Assembly: GCF_016124325.1 (NCBI RefSeq)
Contig: NZ_WGNY01000022.1
Location: forward strand, 94,903 to 158,902
Source: Phenylobacterium sp.
GTDB taxonomy: Bacteria > Pseudomonadota > Alphaproteobacteria > Caulobacterales > Caulobacteraceae
Direction of reading: 5' to 3'
Length of the DNA stretch: 64,000 nucleotides
A program made the translations under genes and the position numbers. Positions 52,964-60,331 of this stretch are shown piece after piece. Below the pieces are notes generated by a model, which made no database searches, was not told the DNA's origin, and saw only the letters and a list, made by a program, of their open reading frames with translations. The number at the start of each line of letters is the position of its first letter. Position 1 is the first letter of the stretch.

Positions 52964-53884
52964 ATGACGCGCGCATCTGAGACCTCACGCCCCAAATCCA
53001 GACAAGACCTCTATAGCCGGGTCACCAACGCCATCGTCGCCGACCTTGAGACCGGCGTCCGCCCCTGGACCAAGCCCTGGTCCGCCGAGCATCTGGCCGG
53101 ACGGATCAGCCGCCCGCTGCGGTCCATCGGCGAGCCTTACAACGGCATCAACGTCATCCTGCTCTGGGCCGAAGCCGTCGCCCGCGGCTACACCGCGCCG
53201 ATCTGGATCACCTTCCGCCAGGCCCTGGCGCTCGGGGGCCATGTCCGCAAGGGCGAGCACGGCGCCACGGTGGTCTACGCCAACCGGATCAAGCGCACCG
53301 AGACCGGCGATGACGGCCAGGACGTCGAGCGTCAGATCCCATTCCTGAAGGCCTACACTGTCTTCAACGTCGAACAGGTCGAGGGTCTGCCGCCGCACTT
53401 CCACACGGTCGCCGAACCCAGGTTCGACGCCGCCCAGCGGATCGATCAGGCCGAGGCCTTCTTCAGGGCCACGCGCGCCGACATCCGGCATGGCGGCGAC
53501 CAGGCCTACTACGCCATTCATCCCGACTACGTGCAGATGCCGCCGTTCGAGTGCTTCCAGGACCCGGAGGCCTACTACGCAACCCTGGCTCACGAATGCA
53601 CCCACTGGACCCGGCACCCGACCCGACTAGATCGCGACTTCGGCCGCAAGCGGTGGGGCGACGACGGCTATGCTCGTGAAGAGCTGGTCGCCGAACTTGG
53701 CGCGGCGTTCCTCTGCGCCGACCTGGGATTGGCGCTAGATCCCCGAGCGGATCACGCCAGCTACATCGCCAGCTGGCTGGAGGTGCTCAAGGGCGATCAG
53801 CGGTTCATCTTCACCGCCGCTGCCCACGCTCAGCGAGCGGCGGACTTCCTCCACCAGCGTCAATCGACGGCTGCCGCCGCCTAA
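52964..53884 (+). CDS. ardC: ArdC-family antirestriction protein (ssDNA-binding domain plus zincin)
   Basis: The 306-residue protein has an N-terminal ssDNA-binding ArdC domain (SRQDLYSRVTNAIVADLETGVRPWTKPW, YNGINVILLWAEA, WITFRQALALGGHVRKGEHG). A C-terminal metallopeptidase-like domain carries zinc motif HECTH in TLAHECTHWT and REELVAELGAAFLCADLGL. ArdC proteins protect incoming single-stranded DNA from restriction. Its place about 4-5 kb from the predicted nic site, on the side that would enter first, fits that role. Confidence 0.9.
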   Translation: MTRASETSRPKSRQDLYSRVTNAIVADLETGVRPWTKPWSAEHLAGRISRPLRSIGEPYNGINVILLWAEAVARGYTAPIWITFRQALALGGHVRKGEHGATVVYANRIKRTETGDDGQDVERQIPFLKAYTVFNVEQVEGLPPHFHTVAEPRFDAAQRIDQAEAFFRATRADIRHGGDQAYYAIHPDYVQMPPFECFQDPEAYYATLAHECTHWTRHPTRLDRDFGRKRWGDDGYAREELVAELGAAFLCADLGLALDPRADHASYIASWLEVLKGDQRFIFTAAAHAQRAADFLHQRQSTAAAA

Positions 53885-53891
53885 CGGCATT

Positions 53892-53919
53892 TGAGGCGGG
53901 CGCTTCGGCGTTCGCCTCA
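53892..53919. terminator. Bidirectional hairpin between convergent genes
   Basis: TGAGGCG (53892-53898) pairs with CGCCTCA (53913-53919), with inner GGCGC-TTCG-type pairing. It follows the ArdC stop and includes the stop codon of the convergent gene. TTTCCTT follows on the plus side. Confidence 0.55.
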
Positions 53920-54651
53920 GTTTCCTTCGGAAGCTGTCTCGCTGCGGACTTCCGGGACGCACCGAGACATGAGGTCCTTCGCGACGATTCCGATCTCGTT
54001 GATCGAGGTCTCGCCAGCAACCACGATCCGGTCCAGTAGTGCTTCGGCTTGAAGCGCAAAGGTCGGGTTGGTCCAATTGTCGTGGTCAGGGCCAGCGAAG
54101 AGCAGCCAGCTTTGCAGCATGTAACTTGGGTGCGCGCTGTCGCAGAGGAACTTGTAGTCCTCTAGAAGTCCCGGTGTGGCGGCCTCGGCAGCCCGAATGA
54201 AATCCATGACGTTGACAAGCGGGTGAGGCCCGACCCCGCCGCGTACATGCGGGATGGCCGTGTTCGATCCGAAGATGACCTTGACGGCGCGGTTGTGGGC
54301 GACGCCGAGGTCTCCGGCCTCTATGGGCCGCAAGACCTTTTGCTCCAGCCAGCATAGCTGCCCGTATAGCACCTGAACCGTCCGAAAGCCGGTTGCCGCG
54401 AGGAGGAAGTGGCCTTGAAGCCAGAGCTTCGAGGTCGAAAACGCTACCTCGCGCGCCGAGCGAAGGCTGCCAAGGGTCACAAGGCAGACCTGAAACTTAA
54501 GCGCAGCCCGGTCGCTCAGCTCCGTCGAGATCGGCCAGGCTGGAAGGTCGTCCAGGAACGGGTGCAGAAAGTCAAGGGTCGTCGCCCCAAGCCCCAGGAC
54601 GCGGTCCTGAAAGCGGGCCGTGTGCCGGCGCCAAGGCGGAAGGTCCGACAT
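53917..54651 (-). CDS. Hypothetical 244-residue protein
   Basis: Unrecognised. Helical, soluble, with ARFQDRVLGLGATTLDFLHPFLDDLPAW, ATGFRTVQVLYGQLCWLEQKVLRPIEAGDLG and FLCDSAHPSYMLQSWLLFAGP. The CDSAHPS motif, with a conserved-looking His, and the overall pattern recall DUF5677-like or HEPN-like helical proteins, but this is weak. The ATG at 54651 is preferred to longer in-frame starts. Its start faces the TIR-like gene (72 bp apart, divergent), so they may be co-regulated as a defence unit. Confidence 0.6.
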   Translation of the reverse strand: MSDLPPWRRHTARFQDRVLGLGATTLDFLHPFLDDLPAWPISTELSDRAALKFQVCLVTLGSLRSAREVAFSTSKLWLQGHFLLAATGFRTVQVLYGQLCWLEQKVLRPIEAGDLGVAHNRAVKVIFGSNTAIPHVRGGVGPHPLVNVMDFIRAAEAATPGLLEDYKFLCDSAHPSYMLQSWLLFAGPDHDNWTNPTFALQAEALLDRIVVAGETSINEIGIVAKDLMSRCVPEVRSETASEGN

Positions 54652-54723
54652 GTGCGCCCTTCTCCTCAGGTCGCCCCAGCTTGACCATTGCCGCGAGCCT
54701 CCTACACCGGAGGGATGCAGCTC

Positions 54724-55935
54724 ATGGTCTTCTATTCCTGGCAGAGCGATCATCCACCCAAACTTGGGAAGGAGTTCATTCGCGTCGCGCTGGAGGCGGC
54801 GGCGGCCCGGATCAAGGCGGCTCGCGGAATCGAGGTGATCATCGACTCCGACACGCAAGGCATTCCGGGGACCCCTCCGGTGAATGCCACCATCCTAAGA
54901 AAAATCGAAGCCTGCGATGTCTTCGTCGGCGATATCTCGATCGTGGCGCAAACGGCCGAGGGAAAACTGGTCCCGAACCCCAATGTCATGGCCGAATACG
55001 GCTATGCGCTGATGGCCAAGGGTTGGGAGCGGATTCTCTTGGCCATGAACACAGCCTTCGGGCCGCCAAAGGACCTGCCGTTCGACCTAAACCATCACCG
55101 GTTTCCTGCCGACTATGAGCTGGCGAGCGAGAAGCCTGACAAGGCTCGCCGGGACGCCCGCGACAAGCTGTCGGCGCGTCTGGAGCTGGGCCTGAACGTC
55201 ATCGCCGATGACATAATCGCCACGCGGCCGCCGCCCCCCGACCTGTTGCCGCCGCTCCACGCCCTTGCCATCCAAACGCTAAATTCCCGGTTCGCCAATA
55301 ATCCGCCGGCCATCGTTTCCGAGCCCGCGGCATGGCTCTGCATCGCTCCGGCCGCGGCGCTCGGCGCGACAAACCTAGATCTCAAGGCAGTGCAGGCTGC
55401 GCGCCATCTGCTGTTTCCTACGGACGAGGTCACGACGCTTACCGGTCAGGATCACACCCAGTGGTGGGCGAAGGCCCCGGCGCGCGCCATTCCCGACAAA
55501 CCCAATCCCGAGTTGGACTGGTTCGCCCGGCTATTGCGGCCCGGTGTCGTCGAGCAGGTGTTCACCCTCGGCCACCGCATCGACGATGATCCCACAATCG
55601 TCGTGAATGGCTTCCACATCGAAAAGCGTTTGGTGACTCTTGCCGACCGCAGCATCGCGTTATTGACCGCCCTGGGTCTGGCTGGACCCTTCGCCGTGGT
55701 GGCCCACCTCTACGGACTTGAGGAGGTCGAGCTCTGCGGAGCGCCAGGCAGCGGGCGCTTCCGGGTTCAAAGCCTGGCGCTGACCGCTGCGCTGGTCCCT
55801 GAAGGAGGCCGCGCGGGCGCCTTTCTGCGCCCCGCGTTCGACCAGCTTTGGCTGGCCAGCGGTGTCGCGCAGGGGTCACTTTCCTACGACGGTTCCGAGG
55901 ATTGGAAGGGCTATGCCCCCGACAACGCCTACTGA
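54724..55935 (+). CDS. TIR-like predicted nucleotide-binding protein (defence candidate)
   Basis: The 403-residue protein starts MVFYSWQSDHPPKLGKEFIRVAL. It then has IIDSDTQGIPGTPPVNATILRKIEACDVFVGDISIV and VPNPNVMAEYGYALMAKGWERILLAMN, where Glu91 is in the position of the catalytic acid of TIR-type NAD-cleaving folds. The remaining ~250 residues are unrecognised. GGAGG lies 10 bp before the ATG at 54724 but only 1 bp before an alternative ATG at 54715, so 54724 is chosen. Proteins of this kind occur in phage-defence islands as abortive effectors. The activity is inferred. Confidence 0.72.
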   Translation: MVFYSWQSDHPPKLGKEFIRVALEAAAARIKAARGIEVIIDSDTQGIPGTPPVNATILRKIEACDVFVGDISIVAQTAEGKLVPNPNVMAEYGYALMAKGWERILLAMNTAFGPPKDLPFDLNHHRFPADYELASEKPDKARRDARDKLSARLELGLNVIADDIIATRPPPPDLLPPLHALAIQTLNSRFANNPPAIVSEPAAWLCIAPAAALGATNLDLKAVQAARHLLFPTDEVTTLTGQDHTQWWAKAPARAIPDKPNPELDWFARLLRPGVVEQVFTLGHRIDDDPTIVVNGFHIEKRLVTLADRSIALLTALGLAGPFAVVAHLYGLEEVELCGAPGSGRFRVQSLALTAALVPEGGRAGAFLRPAFDQLWLASGVAQGSLSYDGSEDWKGYAPDNAY

Positions 55936-56002
55936 ACGAGATCGAAATGGCGCTGGGGCAAGTCAAGCGAATCGAGGATATCCCCTTTCTGGCTGAGGGC
56001 CG

Positions 56003-57937
56003 ATGACCCACTTCGATGACTTGCCCATTCGCGCCGCGACGCACGCGCTCGAAGACCGAGCGGTCGCCGCCTTTCACGCGCGCCTCAACGAGAGCGGCGC
56101 ATTCATTCTTCAAGCTACAGATCGCCGGGACTATGGGGTCGATTGCCAGATCGAAGTGCAAGACGGCGGCCACGCCACAAATGTGCGGATCCACGTCCAG
56201 CTGAAGGGGACGGAGCGGTCGCTGAACGCCGACGGCTCCATCAGCGTCGAGGTCAGCCGCGCCAATCTCAACTATCTCTTGATGCAACCGTACAGCCTCT
56301 ACGTCTGCTTCCACGCCCCCACGGGCAATCTGTTGGTCCGAACGGTCGAGAGCGTCCTCACCCAATACGAGCATGAGGGCAGGGCGTGGACAGAGCAGCA
56401 GACGTTGACCATCGGCTTCAACGAGCCGCTGTCGGTTGAGCGTCTGGTCCGGCTGGCCCGTCTGGCCCGAAGCGACGCGCGCACTTCGCGCGACCGCCGG
56501 ATCGGACAGGCGGGGGAGCCCGCGACGGTCCTGCACGTCCCTGCCGCCGTCCACGTTCCGGAGGACCCCGCGCTCGCCGCGCAAGCGCTGGCGATGCTCT
56601 ATGAGCGCGGGTGCGACGTGATGATCAGCGCGAGCTTCGAGACCTTCGCTGCGGTCCTCGGCCCGCAAAGCGACGCCTTCGGGCCGAGCTACATGGCGGA
56701 GATCAACCTCGGCATGGATCGCACGAGCCGGTTTCCCGAGCGCATTCGAGACGCGATCGGCTATTTCGAGGCAAAGCTCGCGGGCGGCCTCTATCAGCCG
56801 TCGAGCCTGCATTACACGATCGGCAACGCCCACTCGGCCCTGGGTGACGAGGGCGCGGCGAAGGAAGCCTATCTGCGGGCCCTCAGCGATCCGGCTTTGC
56901 CGCGCATGCCAAACCTCGCCGCGCAAATCCTCAAGAATCTTGGCACGAGCTTCGAACGGCTAGGAGATGAAGCTTCCGCGGTTGAGCACTATCGCGAGGC
57001 GCTGCGGCTGATGCCGGACCTGCCTGAGGCCCATGCAGCCATGGGCCACCATCACCTTCGCGCCGAGCGGTACGCCGAGGCCGTGGCCCATTTCGACCGG
57101 GTGATTTTCGTGGAGCGCCGGCACGGTCACGCTTCGGGCGTGGCGGGCTGGCGGGCCAACGCGCTGTTCAATCTCGATGACGGTCGGGCCGCCTTCCGGG
57201 AGATCAACCAGCTGCTGGCTCAGGCCGAAGCCGAGCCTTGGATATGGCCTTGGTGCGCCCGGCTCGTCGCCGTCTTCGGACGGGCGACTCCGGAGAACGC
57301 CGTGCAGGCGGCCGACTTTTGGCCGCGCTACATTCGCGAGTTTCCAGACCACTCCGCCGGTTATCGCGAGCTGCTTCTGTCGCGCCTCTACCTTCGCAGC
57401 CAGGGCCGCGATATCGGCGCGACCTACGCGACGTTTTGCGAAGAGTTCGACCGGCACATTGCTCATGTCCAAGGTGAGGCGGCGGCGCTCCTCTGGGACC
57501 GGCTGGGCCATTGGGCGCAGGACGACGGGAACTGGGCCGAGGCCGAGCGCTGCTTCCGAAAGGCCTATGATCTGGATGGCGGTCACTATGGCTACTGCCT
57601 AGGGACAGCGCTGGTGTTCCAAGGCCGGTTCGCGGAAAGTTTGCCGCTGCTCATCGAGCAGGCCGAGACCTTTCAGCCGGACGCGCCAAGCTGGTTCCAG
57701 CTTGGTGTGACGTATGCCGGTCTGGAGCGTCCGGACGATGCGATCGCCGCCTATAGCAAGGCGCTCGACCTCGACCCCGACTACGACCTTTCGATGTTCA
57801 ATCTCGGCGGGACGCACTGGAACGCGGGCAACCAAGCTGAGGCTTTGCGCATCTGGAACGCCGCAATCGTGCGCTTCCCGGATCATCACCTAGCGGCGAA
57901 GCTCAAGGCGGATATGCCGGAGTTCTTCGGGGACTGA
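56003..57937 (+). CDS. DUF4365 nuclease-like domain with TPR repeats
   Basis: The 644-residue protein has an N-terminal DUF4365 domain. TDRRDYGVDCQIEVQ and IHVQLKGTER give a PD-(D/E)XK-like core with Asp47, Gln66 and Lys68, followed by YLLMQPYSLYVCFH. Residues ~240-640 are tetratricopeptide repeats, for example ALGDEGAAKEAYLRALSDP and GLERPDDAIAAYSKALDLDPDYDLSMFNLG. DUF4365 proteins are found in defence islands. The TPR part would sense a partner or trigger. It follows the TIR-like gene by 67 bp in the same direction. Confidence 0.78.
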   Translation: MTHFDDLPIRAATHALEDRAVAAFHARLNESGAFILQATDRRDYGVDCQIEVQDGGHATNVRIHVQLKGTERSLNADGSISVEVSRANLNYLLMQPYSLYVCFHAPTGNLLVRTVESVLTQYEHEGRAWTEQQTLTIGFNEPLSVERLVRLARLARSDARTSRDRRIGQAGEPATVLHVPAAVHVPEDPALAAQALAMLYERGCDVMISASFETFAAVLGPQSDAFGPSYMAEINLGMDRTSRFPERIRDAIGYFEAKLAGGLYQPSSLHYTIGNAHSALGDEGAAKEAYLRALSDPALPRMPNLAAQILKNLGTSFERLGDEASAVEHYREALRLMPDLPEAHAAMGHHHLRAERYAEAVAHFDRVIFVERRHGHASGVAGWRANALFNLDDGRAAFREINQLLAQAEAEPWIWPWCARLVAVFGRATPENAVQAADFWPRYIREFPDHSAGYRELLLSRLYLRSQGRDIGATYATFCEEFDRHIAHVQGEAAALLWDRLGHWAQDDGNWAEAERCFRKAYDLDGGHYGYCLGTALVFQGRFAESLPLLIEQAETFQPDAPSWFQLGVTYAGLERPDDAIAAYSKALDLDPDYDLSMFNLGGTHWNAGNQAEALRIWNAAIVRFPDHHLAAKLKADMPEFFGD

Positions 57938-57974
57938 CGCCGGCTTCAATCGCGTGCTTCTGGCCCGGCTGGGG

Positions 57975-58083
57975 CGGCCCAAAGGGCCGGCGGGCGAGCG
58001 CGTGCGGGGCGTAGGCTTACGCATCGCGCGCGCCGAGGGGAGGGGCCAGTCTGTGGCGGTCGTTGTCTATGGCAGGATAGCCT
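57975..58083. other. oriT: Candidate origin of transfer (oriT) with IncP/T-DNA-like nic
   Basis: TGGCAGGATA at 58070-58079 is identical to the first ten bases of the T-DNA border core. Its complement reads TATCCTG-CCA, the IncP-type nic motif, predicting a minus-strand cut between 58073 and 58072. Inverted repeats CGGCCC-AAA-GGGCCG (57975-57989) and GCGTA-GGCT-TACGC (58009-58022) lie alongside. The mobC and MOBP relaxase genes start 36 bp further on. Confidence 0.68.
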
Positions 58084-58114
58084 TGCCGGCAGCATTGTAG
58101 ACGGAGCCCTGTCC

Positions 58115-58636
58115 GTGTCGGTGCTCAGCGTGCGTGTACCCGATGATCTGGCCGCCCGTTTCGACGTGGCCGCCGAGTCCGTGGGCGGGCGCTCCGCGCT
58201 GCTGTTCCGCCTGGTCGATGGCGCCGCCGTCGCGGCTTCCGCGGCGCCGCCAACCGCCCGGCTGGTGCGCAATGCGCGCCGCCTGATGGTGCGCCTCGCG
58301 GTGCCCGAGGCGGCGCATGTCACTCGCGAGTCGGCGGCCTTCGGCATGCCGCCGGCGACCTGGGTCGCCGCGCTGGTGCGCCGTCACGCCACCGGCAAGC
58401 CCCGCTTCGCCAGGCCCGACGAGCTGGCCTTGATCGCCATTCAAGTCGAGCTGCGGCGCATCGGCGTGAACGTCAATCAGATCGCCCGAGCGCTGAATAC
58501 GGCCGTGATGGAAGGGCGCGTGCTCGACCTGGAGCTGGCCTATCTCGACGACCTGCGGGCCGAGATGCGCGGCCATATGGAGGGGCTGCGCGAAGCCTTC
58601 GCGGGCAACCTGACCTATTGGGAGGACGCGCCGTGA
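58115..58636 (+). CDS. mobC: MobC-type relaxosome accessory protein
   Basis: The 173-residue protein starts with GTG at 58115 (MSVLSVRVPDDLAARFDVAAE, ribbon-helix-helix-like). It has the mobilisation-protein domain with LALIAIQVELRRIGVNVNQIARALNTAVMEG. MobC proteins bind oriT and help the relaxase open DNA. GTGA overlap couples it to the relaxase gene. Confidence 0.88.
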   Translation: MSVLSVRVPDDLAARFDVAAESVGGRSALLFRLVDGAAVAASAAPPTARLVRNARRLMVRLAVPEAAHVTRESAAFGMPPATWVAALVRRHATGKPRFARPDELALIAIQVELRRIGVNVNQIARALNTAVMEGRVLDLELAYLDDLRAEMRGHMEGLREAFAGNLTYWEDAP

Positions 58637-59664
58637 GCGACTTCCAGACGGTCCACGGCTTCGAGGATGTCTGGCGCCCGCCGGTGCGGCCGAGGGCCAT
58701 AAGAACGGCGACGGCGCTCAGGCCGGGCGCCATGGGCGCCGGCCAATCGGCAAGGGCCCGGCTGACGCGGATCGCCAGCCGGGCGCCCGAGGTGATGGTC
58801 AAGGTGACCGGCCGTACACGCGATGGCGCGCATCTCCGCGCCCACCTCGACTACATCTCGCGAAACGGCCAACTGGACCTTGAGGGGCCGGATGGTGCCC
58901 TCGTCGTCGGCAAGCGTGAAGTGGCCGAACTGGCCCGTGACTGGGCGACGGCGGCGGAGGCCGACAACCACCGGCGCGCCAACTCACCGGTCAGCCTGTC
59001 GGTGATCCTGTCGATGCCGGCGGGCACGAACGAGATCGCGCTGCGGGATGCGGCGCGGGCCTTCGCCATCGAGATATTCGCCGACCAACACGACTACGTC
59101 TTCACCGTGCATACCGACACCCCGCGTCCGCACGCCCACCTATCCGTCTGCGCCCACGGTCGTACCGGCGAGCGGCTAAACCCGAAGAAGGCTGACTTGG
59201 AGACCTGGCGGCAGACCTTCGCCCAGGCCCTGCGGGATCGAGGGGTGGAGGCCGAGGCGACGCCGCGCCGGGCGCGTGGTGTCACCCTCAAGGCCGAGTG
59301 GGCACCGCTGCGGAAGATCCGCGAGCGGCACGAAGCCGGCCTCGGCGAGCCGGCGCAGGTTCGCCGATCCGCCTACCGTGAGGCGGCTAAGGCGGCGTTC
59401 AGAGGCGGGACGGCGCGGCCGGTTTGGGAGGACCGCACGGTGGCCCGGCAAGCGAAGGTGCGCGGCCTCTACCTCGCCCAGGCCAAGGTGCTCGGCCGGT
59501 CCGCTAACCCGGCCGACCAGGCGCTGGGCGCCAAGGTCGAGGCGTTCGTCCGGTCGATGCCGCAGCCCGACAGCCAGCGCCTGGCGCTGGCCCGCGAGCT
59601 GCGCGCCGCCAACGCGGCCCTAGATCGGAACCGGCCCGACGACGGCCGGGAACGTGGGCGATGA
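58633..59664 (+). CDS. MOBP-type relaxase
   Basis: The 343-residue protein cuts one strand at oriT and pilots it into the recipient. Motif I has the nucleophile candidate Tyr74 in HLRAHLDYISRNG. Motif III shows His160, His167 and His169 in VHTDTPRPHAHLSV, which bind the metal. It starts with GTG overlapping the mobC stop. It is short for the family. The LPD7 region often fused at the C-terminus is instead a separate gene at 16972-17655. A MOBP relaxase agrees with the TATCCTG-type nic upstream. Confidence 0.9.
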   Translation: MSDFQTVHGFEDVWRPPVRPRAIRTATALRPGAMGAGQSARARLTRIASRAPEVMVKVTGRTRDGAHLRAHLDYISRNGQLDLEGPDGALVVGKREVAELARDWATAAEADNHRRANSPVSLSVILSMPAGTNEIALRDAARAFAIEIFADQHDYVFTVHTDTPRPHAHLSVCAHGRTGERLNPKKADLETWRQTFAQALRDRGVEAEATPRRARGVTLKAEWAPLRKIRERHEAGLGEPAQVRRSAYREAAKAAFRGGTARPVWEDRTVARQAKVRGLYLAQAKVLGRSANPADQALGAKVEAFVRSMPQPDSQRLALARELRAANAALDRNRPDDGRERGR

Positions 59665-59689
59665 GGCGACCGCTGTGTGATTGCGGCGA

Positions 59690-59707
59690 TATACAAAATC
59701 TTGTATA
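59690..59707. promoter_or_regulatory. Toxin-antitoxin operator palindrome
   Basis: TATACAA-AATC-TTGTATA, a perfect 7-bp-arm palindrome ending 13 bp before the toxin start. It is AT-rich in GC-rich DNA and overlaps the likely promoter. It fits autorepression by the HTH antitoxin. Confidence 0.7.
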
Positions 59708-59720
59708 GACGAGGCCTGCG

Positions 59721-60062
59721 ATGACTGAAGCCCTCAAGCCGGTGGTGTTTCGGGGAAGCGCTCTGGACGACCTTCGGGCTTTTCCAGACGCAGCCCGGCG
59801 GCAGGCGGGTTTTCAGCTCGATCTGGTGCAGAACGGACGCGAGCCCGACGACTGGAAGCCGATGGCCACAATTGGCGCCGGAGTCCGGGAAATCCGGGTC
59901 CGCGATGCGGCTGGCGCATTCCGGGTCATCTATGTGGCCAAGTTCGCCGAGGCCGTCTTCGTCCTGCATTGCTTCGAGAAGAAGTCGCAGCGGACGAGCC
60001 GGCCCGACATCGAGTTGGCGACCCGGCGGTATCGGGACCTGGTCAAGGAGTTGAAGGCATGA
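59721..60062 (+). CDS. RelE/HigB-superfamily toxin (phage Gp49-like), second copy
   Basis: The 113-residue protein has KPVVFRGSALDDLRAFPDAARRQAGFQLDLVQNG, then GAGVREIRVRDAAGAFRVIYVAKFAEAVFVLHCFEKKSQRTSRPDIELATRRY, the Gp49-like fold. A predicted ribosome-dependent RNase. It is distantly related to the protein at 16303. It overlaps the antitoxin by 4 bp. Confidence 0.85.
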   Translation: MTEALKPVVFRGSALDDLRAFPDAARRQAGFQLDLVQNGREPDDWKPMATIGAGVREIRVRDAAGAFRVIYVAKFAEAVFVLHCFEKKSQRTSRPDIELATRRYRDLVKELKA

Positions 60063-60331
60063 GCGACGAGCGCCACGCGAGCGTCTGGGACGCCATCGAG
60101 AGTGATCCTGGCCAGGCCGAGAATATGAAGTTGCGCTCGCGTCTGATGATGACGCTGCGGTACCACATCGCCCAGGAGGGTCTGAGCCAGGCTGCCGCAG
60201 CCAAACTGTTCGGCGTGACCCAGCCGCGCATCTCCGATCTTGTGCGCGGGAAGATCGACCTGTTCAGCCTCGATACCCTCGTCAACATGCTGGCGGCGGC
60301 CGGCCTGCACATCGAGTTGCAGGTGGCGTGA
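60059..60331 (+). CDS. HTH antitoxin (XRE, HigA-like), second copy
   Basis: The 90-residue protein has SDERHASVWDAIESDPGQAENMKLRSRLMMTLR and an HTH (GLSQAAAAKLFGVTQPRISDLVRGKIDLFSLDTLVNMLAAAGLHIELQV), the XRE/HTH_37 pattern of these antitoxins. The start at 60059 overlaps the toxin stop. Its own stop overlaps the next gene's GTG, so three genes are translationally linked. Confidence 0.85.
   Translation: MSDERHASVWDAIESDPGQAENMKLRSRLMMTLRYHIAQEGLSQAAAAKLFGVTQPRISDLVRGKIDLFSLDTLVNMLAAAGLHIELQVA

Noticed and set aside
57238..57477. Small frames inside the DUF4365-TPR gene
   Set aside because: Out-of-frame shadows with no start signals, wholly inside a gene with clear TPR repeats.
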